Positions 22,367 through 33,180 of a stretch of 64,000 nt of DNA are shown in pieces (position 1 is the stretch's first letter; the number at the start of each line of letters is the position of its first letter). This DNA is from Psoroptes ovis (taxonomy: Eukaryota > Arthropoda > Arachnida > Sarcoptiformes > Psoroptidae). The stretch spans positions 1,860,001-1,924,000 of the forward strand of contig PQWQ01000004.1 of assembly GCA_002943765.1 (NCBI GenBank), given 5' to 3'. Both the position numbers and the translations under genes were made by a program. The notes under the pieces are model-generated. The model was not told the DNA's origin. It ran no database searches and was given only the letters and a program-made list of their open reading frames with translations.

Positions 22367-25300
22367 ATGAAAATGGCTTCAAATAGTGTTAATGATTTGA
22401 ATAATGATGAAAATATTATTGTCCAACAACAACAACAACAACAGCCATCATCATCATCATCATCATCATCAACAATTATCAATAATGATAAAAATGGAAA
22501 AAATTTAAAAGTAAAATCATTATTATCATCCGAAACAATCAGTGAATGGACATTGGTATATTCAGATTCAAATTCATCAATATTTGATTCAACATTTTCA
22601 TCAATCACTAGTGGTGATGATAATGATAATGATGATGATAATAAAACTAATCGTAAAAATAATCATGATAAAAATTCAAAAATTGTTCATGAAAAAATTA
22701 TTGAAAATTTGACTACTGATGATAATAATAAAGACGATAAGGAAAATAATGATGATAAACGTAAGAATTCTGAAACATCATCATCTTCGATCATTATATT
22801 GAATAGCAATGATGGTTATCCAACCACTAATGATGAAAATGATGCAGCAGAAAAATCGGATTCCAATATACCGATGAAACAAGCAAGAAAGCTATCATTA
22901 GATTGTCTATCAACGACAACATTTGCATCGAATAGTACTGGAAATAATTTAACAACAACAACAACAACAACCACCGATGATTCAGAAATCAATACTGATG
23001 ATGATGAATTATTATGCAATAATAATAATAATGTTAATGATGATAGAAAGAGTATTGATGAAAATTCCGATGTAAATAAAATCAATGACATACAAAATGT
23101 TAAAAATAAGAAAACTGGGCTAAAATATATTCATCAACATCAACGTATAAGAAATCGTTTTAATCGATCAACACCTAATTCAATACGACGTCGAAAAACG
23201 TTTCAAGATTTATCGAATGTCTCGAATCGTAAATCTGCCAATTTCTTTAATAATTCAACATCACAGCCAACAATTTTTTTAAATGATCAATTTGATAGCG
23301 ACAATATTAATGATAATAAAAATATCTATAATAATGACATCATTTTAGTTGATAAATTTGATGATCATAATCATAAATCAAATTCAAATGATGGAATCAA
23401 TAATAGTATTGATAATTCATCATTAATGACATTATCACTTCCATTATCAACAATTCTCGCCGAAGCGGATAATAATGATGCCAATTTTTCGAATAGATTC
23501 AATTCATTTAAATATTACCGACAAAACAATGAAGATAATCAAGATAATCATGCTGATGATTCAAATACTGAATCTGAAGAAAATATGTCTGAAAAGTATG
23601 TATTTTTTTGTTTTAATCGGTTGATAATTGAGAATAGCTTGCAATGTGACGAGCTGCGCTCATCACTTTGAAATAAAATCAATATGCCGAAATTAAAAAA
23701 ATCATTAACGATTCAAAATTGGTATTTTCAACGTATACAAATGTATGTCAACTTGATTGATGTTGACATACATACATATGATCGTGATATGTATGCAAAG
23801 AAATCAATTATCAAGCATTTATCAATTTTTGAATGAAAAAATTCTGATAATTTCTTTTTTTTATAATCAATTTTCTAGATATAATGATTTTCCATCGATT
23901 ATGAATAGAAAAACAAAACATATACGAGCATATTTTCATCAACCAAATACTGTATTGAATAATAAGCTAAATTTTGCATTAATATTATCATTAACAGCTG
24001 TTTTTGGTCTGGGTATTGGACATTTTCTTGGTTGGTCAACAATATTGAATCAAAAACAATTGAAATTGTTATCAATGCCACAGATAATGAAGTTAAAACA
24101 GCTGCAAGATGACTTGATGATTTGTACTAAATATCAACAAGTTCATTTAAACTTGAAACAAGATTCAAATATTGATTATGATAATGTTTGTATTTAATTT
24201 GATGATTCAAATTCATGTATGAACTGTATTTGATTTTTGTTCTAATTATTGTTTTCTTTAAAATTTTTTATTGTAGATTTGTGTCATCGATAATGATTAT
24301 TGGTCGGAACGTTTCAAAACATTATTCAATGAAAATGAAAATTTAATGGAATTATTTGAAAAAACACAAAAACATTTTGCCGAGCAAAAAGATATTGATT
24401 CATTAACCCAAACATTACGAATATTCAATGATGATAAAGATGATATAAATAGTAGCAATGATAATACGAATATAATTGAACAATTCATTAATCTTAAATT
24501 AGATTTATTAATCAAGCAAATGGAACATTTAAAATTGATAAAAGTATTAGAAAATTTCAAACAAATTGGTGAACAAAATGAACAACGGGTACGAAATTTA
24601 GAGCATGAAAATAATCAGCTTAAAAATCAATTAATCGAAGAAGAACAGGATGATATCGAAATGATTGAAAATTATAATAAATTACAAAATGAAAATAATG
24701 AATTACGCAGTCAATTTACTAAATATATCTACAATAAAAATACAAATGATCATAATATTAATAATAAAAATGATGAAAGTGAAAAAGATGATTCATTGAT
24801 TAAAGAATTGCAATCTAAAATTGATAATTTAAATTCAGATAATGAACGATTGAAAATATTTTTGAAAAACCTGGAAAAACAAATATCAACAAACGGCATT
24901 AATAATAGAAATAATGATGATAATGAATTTATCGGTATAATGGATGCAATCGATGATCAAGATCGACAAGAACTAAACTATGAACAATTATCAAATAATC
25001 CAAATGAATCAATGACAATCGATACAAGTAATAACAATGAAAATATTGAATCATATCGTCAATATAATTCAATAAGGCAATTTATAAATCAATTAATGTT
25101 GGAAAATGGTGAATTGAAATCGAAAATAGCCAGATATCGTTGGACAAACAATAATAATGTTAATAAAAACATTAATGAGCATCAAGGACCGATTGAAACA
25201 ATTGAAAATCTTTCACCGAAAAAATCAAATTTCGATACTCAACACGAACAAGAACCAATCGAAAAACAATTGGAAAAAGAATCATTATTGGCAACATCTA

Positions 25301-26253
25301 AACAGCAGTTACAGCAACAACAATTGGATCAATTGAAAATACGTTTAACAATATTGAATCGACAATTATTTCTTTCAAGAGAATTGAATAAAAAATTACG
25401 CAATGAAAATGAGAAAATTATTGAAAAAAATCAAATATTATTGTCAAAAATGAAAAAACAAGCTAACAAACCACAACAACAATCATCATCAACATTTACG
25501 ATGAATGATGAATCAAATAATGAAAAATATAAACGAAATGATTATGATTTTTATGATACAATCGATGATGACAATGACAACAATGAAAATGATTTTAATA
25601 ATAATCACCATCAACAACAAAATCAAATATGGACATTGGCTATGGAACAAATGAAAAATAATTACAATAAATTGATGAAAAATTTTAAAAAACATGGCAA
25701 ATCAACCAAAACTAATTTGGATGATGTTAGTTTGAAATTAATGAATTTTGGTAAAGAATTTATGCAAACAACCAAAAATAGTATGGAAAAAATGATGAAA
25801 AAGTTTTCAAATAATCATAATGATAATGATTCAAATGTTTTGAAATATTTTTCTGATCGTTTTAATGATTTTTCAACAATCATTGAGAACGGTTTCCATA
25901 AAACTTTTGATGAATTTAAATCAATCATTAATACGGCAACAACATTTGATGATGATTTAATTGATTTAAATGATGATGATGATGATGATGATTATTTGTA
26001 TCAGTATGATAAGAATAATAATAATAATCAAATGAGAAAAAAAGAAAAGAAAATAGCAAGAAAATTACGTAAAAAATTTCGTAAACAACAAAAACAAAAC
26101 AGTGAAATGGATAAAAATCCCGAAAATTGGCTTGAAGAACGTGCAGAATCACGTGCTGAAGCAAGATTAGCGAATGAAAAACATATGGAAACAAATATTG
26201 AAGATTGGCAAACAAAACGTGCAAAATTACGTGCAAAATCACGAAAATTATGA
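22367..26253 (+). CDS. CCPG1/PBXIP1-like coiled-coil ER membrane protein (candidate ER-phagy receptor)
   Basis: Three exons, 22367-23595, 23879-24185 and 24277-26253, encode about 1170 residues; the start could be the ATG two codons later. Near residues 58-66, after Gln and Ser runs, lies SEWTLVYSD, a W-x-x-V LC3-interacting-type motif in serine/acidic context, like the WTVI motif near the N-terminus of human CCPG1. A long acidic Asn/Asp/Ser region leads to one membrane span (about 441-462, ending GLGIGHFLGW), followed by a QxxK/QLQDDL segment, long coiled coil and a basic region (SLKLMNFGKEFMQTTKNSM...) that parallels CCPG1's lumenal half. In vertebrates CCPG1 is a type II ER protein that links ER to autophagosomes. 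The tail carries a duplicated Trp/Arg/Ala repeat (ENWLEERAESRAEAR and EDWQTKRAKLRAKSR). The family call rests on architecture and short motifs. A generic coiled-coil protein is the alternative. Confidence 0.62.
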
Positions 26254-27325
26254 ATAGATTGAACCTGAAGATTCGTTGAAACCGATTTCGATGGACATTG
26301 CATATTCCATTTTTTTGTTGTTTATTTCAAATAATTTAAAATAATATTTTGATTTTTTCCTTCTTTCTTTTCACTCCTTTGATTTACTTTCATCACTTTC
26401 AATTGTAAACATCGAAACTAGTATTTTGAATCATGAAATCATTTCAAATCATAATTATATTTTTATTTTTATCATTTTTTTTGTTCTCCGTTACTAAATC
26501 GTTGTTATTATATTTTAAAATTAATAAACAAATATTCATTAAAACAATTAAAATTAAGATTATTATTTTGTGGACACAAAACTTGAAAATTTAAAATTTT
26601 TTAAAAATCAAAAATTTGAACAAACAAACAAAAAAAAAAAAAAAGGAAAATACATTGAAATTCAATGATTTTCAAAAAAAAATGTGTCTAAGATGTGCGA
26701 TACATTTAGTAATTTTGAATTTTCAGTGTTTTTTATTTATTCAAAATGAACAAATGTTGAAAAGAAAATTGAAAATTAAACCGTAGGTTAATTAATTTAT
26801 GTGCAGCATTATCGATTTGACTAGTTTTTGAAACAATTTTATTTTTTGTGAGTACATGTTTGGATTTTTGATTTCGGATAAGTAATTTGTGGGATTGAAG
26901 AAGTCTTTAAAACTTGAAATTTGGGGAAAAAGGATAGATTGATTTGATTTGGATTGGTTGTTGGAGCTAATTTCTTAGGTCGCTCGCTAAGAGGGTTAAA
27001 CTATTGAAGATGATCCAAGCAAATGGTGGAATTTCGGTGGATTTTAAGATTTTTTCTGAAGAATGAAATTATGATTCAATTATTGAATCATGGAATGATT
27101 GGCAAAAACGAAAAAAATGAAATTATTTTTTTAGTTTGTAAAACAAATATTATATTAATACTGTGTGATGATTGAATTATATTTGAATTTGAATTGAATA
27201 ATTGTTGAATGATTTTAAATATTTTCATGATTTATTTAATGATAGTGATGATGATGATGATAATTATTTTTCTTGCAGTTTCAATATTCCATTTTTGATT
27301 GATGATTTTCGATGATAACCGACAT
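26254..27325. other. Intergenic region between two convergent genes
   Basis: No gene is supported. The first part is the 3' UTR of the CCPG1-like gene. Around 26780-27060 the plus strand is unusually G-rich for this window, with a small hairpin (CTTAG, eight bases, CTAAG) near 26970. No coding frame or known element is recognised there. The last part is the 3' UTR of V-ATPase subunit e on the other strand. Confidence 0.45.
26523..26528 (+). terminator. Candidate polyadenylation signal of the CCPG1-like gene
   Basis: AATAAA lies 270 bases after the stop codon on the same strand; it is positional evidence only. Confidence 0.3.
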
Positions 27326-27639
27326 TCAAGACCATTCACGACGCATCATACTAAGTGTAGCATTGTTCAATACTGGACCAAATAATGGATACATTTGTGA
27401 TACATATGTGACTAGCCACATTAGATAACAACAAACGGTACCTGAATGATCATGATGATGATCGATGGATGTAAATAAAAATTACTTTCATTATTTTTAA
27501 TGAATAAATTAATGAACTTACTCAGTACAATCATTAATTTAGCAATTTCTTTGTTTGGATTTTCAGGCAAAAATATTGGCACACCGATACCGATTGCTGC
27601 GAATAGACTAGTGAATAATATTATTACACCAAAGCCCAT
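27326..27639 (-). CDS. V-type proton ATPase subunit e
   Basis: Two exons on the minus strand, 27639-27522 and 27441-27326, join in frame across an 80-bp intron to give 77 residues, close to the 81 of the human protein. Subunit e is a tiny two-span component of the membrane Vo sector of the proton pump that acidifies endosomes, lysosomes and Golgi. The protein shows the first span, then PIFLPENPNKEIAKLMIVLS (the family's P-x-G/N-PN pattern), a second span with CCYLMWLVTYVSQMYPLFGP, which is the conserved family core, and a short tail. It is head to head with IST1, about 1.2 kb away. Confidence 0.93.
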
Positions 27640-28816
27640 TTTTTGGATTGGATTAATGAGAATTGAATTTCTTAAGATTTACTCAAATTAAATGATAAGA
27701 ATTTTCGATTAATTAATCTTTAAATTGATTTGATGATTATTATATTAATCAGTGTTGATTCAAAAAACAAATGTCTTTACAAAATTTATATCAAAACATT
27801 TTAATTCAATTTTTAAATTATTATTGATTGAGTATTATCAAGTATTTCAAGTACAATTATCAATATCAAATAGTGTTTCTCATTATTTATCTTGATTTTA
27901 TCAGTTTTTTATTTGTTTTTGACTCGAAAGCTTTAACAAAACACAAAATTCCAAATGAAAACAAAGTGAAACAAATGAAAAGCCTCATTCATACATAAAA
28001 ATTTATTTGACAAAATCCAAAACTCAATTTTTGAAATTGCTTCCAATAGATGTCATCGTTTGCGTTAGATCAAATCCAAGTAATGGAAATATGCAATTTT
28101 ACTTCATATTTTGTACATAAATGAAGAATATAGCAATAATTGCTGCCAATACTTCTACCAAAATCACAGCTGACTCATTCGCTAGCTCAATGATATATCG
28201 GATGAGCATCAACAATTGTATGAAATAGAGGTAAAATAATGATTTGCCATAATAATATTTTGGCTTGAAAATATTAAAAAAAATCATACGAATGTAAGTG
28301 TATGAAACGATAGATGAACAAAACATAAACAAAAAACAAAAATAATGACTTGTATGATTCATACAAGGATATTTTATACTTTTTAGATTTAATATTTCAT
28401 TTGCTGTTTCGTTAGTTTGTTTGTTAGTTTTAATTTGTTCATTCATTCAATTCACAAATTTTAGTCCAAGTTTTCTACGATTATTTCATCATTTTTCGGT
28501 TACAATATTATATATTCTTCCCTTGTTCTGATTCTTTATTGTATGTTTTTGTAGTTCAGAATTTAAATTTTTGTGAATTAATTATTATCATTGAAATTCA
28601 TTTAGATAAATAAAAAAATTTCTAATACAATTAAGGCGTATCCACTATTTTTATTTACGATTATTTATTGTTGCTCAAGTGCATGTAAGTTGTGATTATC
28701 TCAATGTTTGTTTTTGATTTTAATTTTAATTTTTGCATCATATTTCAATGATTTTTACCATGTTTTTATTTTGAATATTTTTTTCGGGCATTGAATGAAC
28801 ACGAAACAATCAATCA
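27640..28816. other. Divergent upstream region of V-ATPase e and IST1
   Basis: Head-to-head intergenic DNA of about 1.2 kb. Apart from the uncertain small frame at 28099-28446 (minus), it holds no recognisable feature. The IST1 5' UTR and first ATG are at the right end. Confidence 0.45.
28099..28446 (-). CDS. Possible small membrane protein (115 residues), uncertain
   Basis: A single open frame has three hydrophobic stretches (about residues 33-52, 70-89 and 92-110), a Thr/Asn-rich N-terminus and a short polar end. Three spans, with charged residues between them, are better organised than the surrounding spurious frames. However, no family is recognisable and hydrophobic frames arise easily in AT-rich DNA. 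It lies between V-ATPase e and IST1. Confidence 0.25.
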   Translation of the reverse strand: MNEQIKTNKQTNETANEILNLKSIKYPCMNHTSHYFCFLFMFCSSIVSYTYIRMIFFNIFKPKYYYGKSLFYLYFIQLLMLIRYIIELANESAVILVEVLAAIIAIFFIYVQNMK

Positions 28817-30128
28817 ATGGTATTTAGTTTTTTATCAGCAAAAGATACGATGCCATCGGTAAATTATGCAAGATTAAAGACTAATCTTTCATTGGCAATA
28901 CAACGATTGAAATTGTTGGAAAAAAAGAAAACAGAATCGGCACAAAAATCACGTAAAGAAATTGCTGAATATCTTGAAAATGGTAAGAATCATTTATTTA
29001 TTGTTGGCAATTTATTTAATCAAATATTTTTTTCTTTATTGGAAATTAAATTTAGATAAAATTGAACGAGCCAAGATACGTGTCGAACACATCATACGAG
29101 AAGATTATCTTGTCGAAGCAATGGAAATCGTTGAAATATTTTGTGATCTTTTATTAGCACGTTTTGGTATGATACAACAAATGCCAACCTTAGATGAAGG
29201 TTTAGAGGAAGCAATTTCATCATTGATTTGGGTTGCGCCAAGAATGTCTACTGATATTAAAGAATTGGCCATTATTTCTGAATTATTGACACAAAAATAT
29301 GGAAAAAAATTTGCAGAGGAAGCCAAAGAAAATAAAATGAAATCGGTGAATGAAAAATTAATGCTCAAATTAGGTGTACAAGCACCGCCGAAAATTTTGG
29401 TCGAAAAATATTTGATCGGTTTGTTCATCATTCATTTATTCATTTTTTATCTTTCTAATATTATTTTCCTCATATACATAGAAATCGCCAAAATGCTGGG
29501 CGTCAATTATGAACCAGATGAAAAAGTTTTGATGGAAGATGAAAAATATAATCAAGGAAACAATGATAGTAAACCTGGTTCATCAGGCGGAGGTAATATT
29601 GGTGGCGGAGGAGGTGGCGGTGCAGCACAACGTCCACCACCAGGATCAATGTCAGGATTATTAATTGATTTGGCACCGACAGCTCCAACAAGCCATGAAC
29701 AGCCAACATTGCCCGATATACCATCATCTGGTCCTTATGGCAATTTAGCATCTGAAGCCGATTTTCTTAAAAAACAATTGAATGAAGGACGACCACCAGA
29801 AATCGGTTTCATTGATTTACCACCACAACCAATGGATCCGGGAGCAAGTTTTCCTCCTTCGTATGATTCGGTCGTATCACATCATCAAACATCAAAATCT
29901 GTGCCAGGTTACAGAGGTCCACCACCACCAGAAGCACCGCCAGCTTCAGCTTCAGCTAAACCAGATATTGATCTTGATAATTTACCATCAGTGCCTAATC
30001 TACCAGATATTCCAACTGATTTAGATGATTTAAGCAAATCAAAACGTGATGGTGGTGGTGGTGGTGATGATGTAGATTTTGATGATCTTCGTCGTCGTTT
30101 TGAAGATTTGAAAAAACGTAATAATTAA
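28817..30128 (+). CDS. IST1: IST1 homolog (ESCRT-III-associated factor)
   Basis: Three exons, 28817-28982, 29056-29418 and 29482-30128, encode 391 residues (human 364). IST1 is an ESCRT-III-fold protein that binds CHMP1 and recruits VPS4 and spastin in endosomal sorting, tubule fission and cytokinesis. The Ist1 domain is unmistakable: NYARLKTNLSLAIQRLKLLEKKK, ARIRVEH-like KIRVEHIIREDYLVEAMEI and PPKILVEKYL. A glycine/proline-rich linker follows. The C-terminal DFDDLRRRFEDLKKR is the MIT-interacting helix found at the end of human IST1. The start is open: the ATG at 28850, in frame, gives MPSVNYARLKTNL, which fits the family's short N-terminus better than the 11-residue-longer form reported here. 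Confidence 0.96.
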
Positions 30129-30253
30129 TTTGAAATTTTCGGACAAATATTTTTGTTAATTTATGCTAAAATATCGTTATTTTTATTGAGTTATCGAGTT
30201 GTTTTTTTATTAAATTTTGCTTCATTATAATTATAATCTAATCTACATAAGAA

Positions 30254-30259
30254 AATAAA
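30254..30259 (+). terminator. Candidate polyadenylation signal of IST1
   Basis: AATAAA lies 126 bases after the IST1 stop codon on the same strand. Confidence 0.35.
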
Positions 30260-32519
30260 ATGATTAAATGATAATTTGGAAATATGAATCTCAAGCAATC
30301 GATTATATGATTGACAATATTAATTTTCAATTCAAAATTGCCGATGATTTCTTCAAAATTAAAGCTTAGAACCAGTCAAACCAATAAATTTTGATAATTC
30401 TATTCATTTTTCCTGCCAAAAGATGGCTTCATCATATCTGTTCATGAATTTAATTTGAAAAACTTCATGTCCAAATCAAATAAAACGAAATGATTATTCA
30501 ATTATTTCTCTCTTCACAAAAAAAATGATTTAATTAAATAAATTAATTATTTTATTTCATTATTTCATATTATTATTATAATTATAATTATTTTTTTCAA
30601 AAAAAGAAAAGAAAAAATGATTTTACATTTTGTTCATTATTCAATATTTATTTTCCAGGTTTTTATTTCAATTATTTTTATGTTGATAATCATAATAATA
30701 GCAAATAATAATATTAATAAGTGATAACAATATTTGGCTTTCATTTTGACAATTGTTTTTGGTATGTATGTCTGTGTGTGTTTGTGTAATCTGTATTTTA
30801 TTTAATCAAAATTTTTCTTCATTGATTGAAAACAGCGAAAGATATATATTTAATATCGAGATAGATAGAAAGAAATAGAGACAATAGAGAGAGAGAATGA
30901 TATTTCAAATTTTGATAAAATTTACAGTAAAAATTATTGATAAAATAAGATAAAATAAAAAGGGGTAAAATTGGAAATGATTCAATTATTATTGTAATTA
31001 TTATCATAAATAATAATTAAAGCTTAAAGATTTTTGTAGTAAATCTGTTTTGAATTTTAGCATTTTTAAGATTTTAGCATTCCAGGATTTTTTTGTTTGA
31101 ATTATTTAAATTTAATTTAAGTAAGAAAAAGAGAGAAAATGATTGATTGATTGTTATTCAATATGTGTATGTATAATTCAATTATATGAATATTTCGCTA
31201 AAATTTTGTAAAGATATAAATTCATGTGTTGCATGTTGAATTTGTGTGAATTTTTTTTTGAATAGATGTGAGATCCAAATCAATGATAAATGATGATAAT
31301 TATGATGATAAAGATGATGATAAGTGTATCGATATCAGCTTGATGATATGCATTTCATGTGTGTGTATTGATTCAATGTGTGTCTGTGGTGTTTGAATTA
31401 AAGCAAAATTCTTAGCAAATGAATGAAAAAATGATGATAATGATGATGAATTGTATTAGCTTGCCATTTAAGCTTGATGAAACGACAGACAAATTGAAAG
31501 AAAAAAAATGAATGAATGAAAAATAGAACAATTTTTGGACAATCCGTTAATTCAGTGTGATAATCGATCATCAATTAACAACAACAACAACAGTAATTTA
31601 AGAATAGAATTGAATGATAATTAAACATACGAAAAACAAACTGAACAATTGCTTTCAATATTTTAATTGTTGTATTGATTTGGATTTTTTTTTCGGATAA
31701 AAACATTTTTTTATTTTTTACAAATTTATTGTCAAATATTTGGACGAGTTTGTAACAAAGGTTTATATAGAAAAATGTACATTTGAATGTTGATTTTTTT
31801 TTGTAAATTATCGTTTGTAATTTATTGTTTTTTATTTGTGTGTCTGAATTGTTATTTGCATATTTGAAATTATTTGCATTTCACTGAATATTTGATCATT
31901 GGTTACAATTATTATTGGTGTGTATTCACAAAAAATAGATTATAATTATTGAATTGTAAAGTTGTGCGTGCGTGTGTTTATGTGTGTACATTTCATTTGT
32001 TTGTATCCAATTGTCAAATTGTCAAATTGTCAAACGGTCATATTCCAATTGAACGAGTTTGATGAAATTTTCTGTTTCTCATTTTATTTTTATGGACTTT
32101 TATGATGTGATATGAATATTTCGATTTTATATGATCATTTTCTAATTTTTATTTTTCTCATTTGTACAATATTGTTTCAAGGCGAATTTTGTATCATTTG
32201 ATGGTGTTATTACATTGTATATTGTGTGTTTGTGTGTTTCATTTGAAATTTTGTCAAATATGTGAAAATATTGAAAGCAAATCGTTTATTTTATTTCAAA
32301 TGAACATATCGTGGAGATAATTATAGAAAACAAAAATATTGATGAAAAAAAAAACAATTTCATTATATGAATTTCGAATTAAATAAATGATAAATAAACA
32401 AATAAATAATAATAAATGGATAATAATAATAATATTGATAATAATAATTATTTATAGAAATACAAAAAAAAAACGAAAAAGAAAACAGAAAAAAATGATA
32501 ACAATGAATATAAATAATA

Positions 32520-32640
32520 AATAAACAAATAGATAAACAGATAAACAGACAGATTGATAGATAGATAGATCAATGGATGTATAAATAGATTGATAAATTA
32601 ATTAATAAATAGATTGATTGATAAATAAACAAAAGAATCA
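32520..32640. repeat. Degenerate GATA/AAAC tetranucleotide tract
   Basis: About 120 bases are made of imperfect four-base units such as GATA, TAGA, AACA and TTGA. The frame on the minus strand here (32570-32755) is only a translation of this repeat. Confidence 0.75.
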
Positions 32641-33180
32641 ATGTGTCTTTGTATCTCTGATGATTCAAAAAACAGAGCATATTGAAACAAAATTCAACAA
32701 ATAATAATGAATAAATAATTTGTTGTCGTACACACAAACACACACATAGACACACAAATGATTCATAATTTCGATGATAATTTGAAATAACAATTAATTT
32801 TGGCAGATAATTACATTCTTTGAGAATTTTGAATCATTCAGCTTTATTTTGTTTTTTGCTTATCAATTTTGTCGATTCTTTGTGAATAAAATCTTGAAAA
32901 TAATGATTTTCGTTGGACAAATAAACAATCATAGAAAACAATAAGACAAATTGAGAAAATGGATTTGATCTGCTTTTTCTCATTTCAATCAAATCAATTA
33001 ATTGATTATTCAATTCATCATACATATTACAATTAAATCAAATGACTTTTTGCCCTTCATTTTTGTCTTCGTTTTTCTGAATATACAAACATAAATTTAA
33101 ATGAATCTAATTGGCCCAAACATTTTTATTTAAATTATTGATAATTTTCTTTATTCTTTTCTCAGGAAATATATTATTAT

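Larger units (their letters stand above)
30129..33180. other. Intergenic region between convergent IST1 and Shal
   Basis: About 3 kb with no supported gene. It must contain the 3' UTRs of both neighbours. It shows TG-rich stretches near 30765-30790 and 31960-31990, a 9-base tandem repeat (three copies of TTGTCAAA-type units near 32009-32038) and a degenerate GATA/TAGA tetranucleotide tract at about 32520-32640. Confidence 0.5.

Noticed and set aside
23757..23878. Upstream extension of the second CCPG1-like exon (start codon at 23757)
   Set aside because: This stretch is the 3' part of the intron. The acceptor at 23877-23878 joins the preceding exon in frame, so no internal start is needed.
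32520..32640. Tetranucleotide tract considered as a CRISPR-like array
   Set aside because: The units are four bases long, imperfect and without spacers. It is an ordinary microsatellite in a eukaryotic genome.
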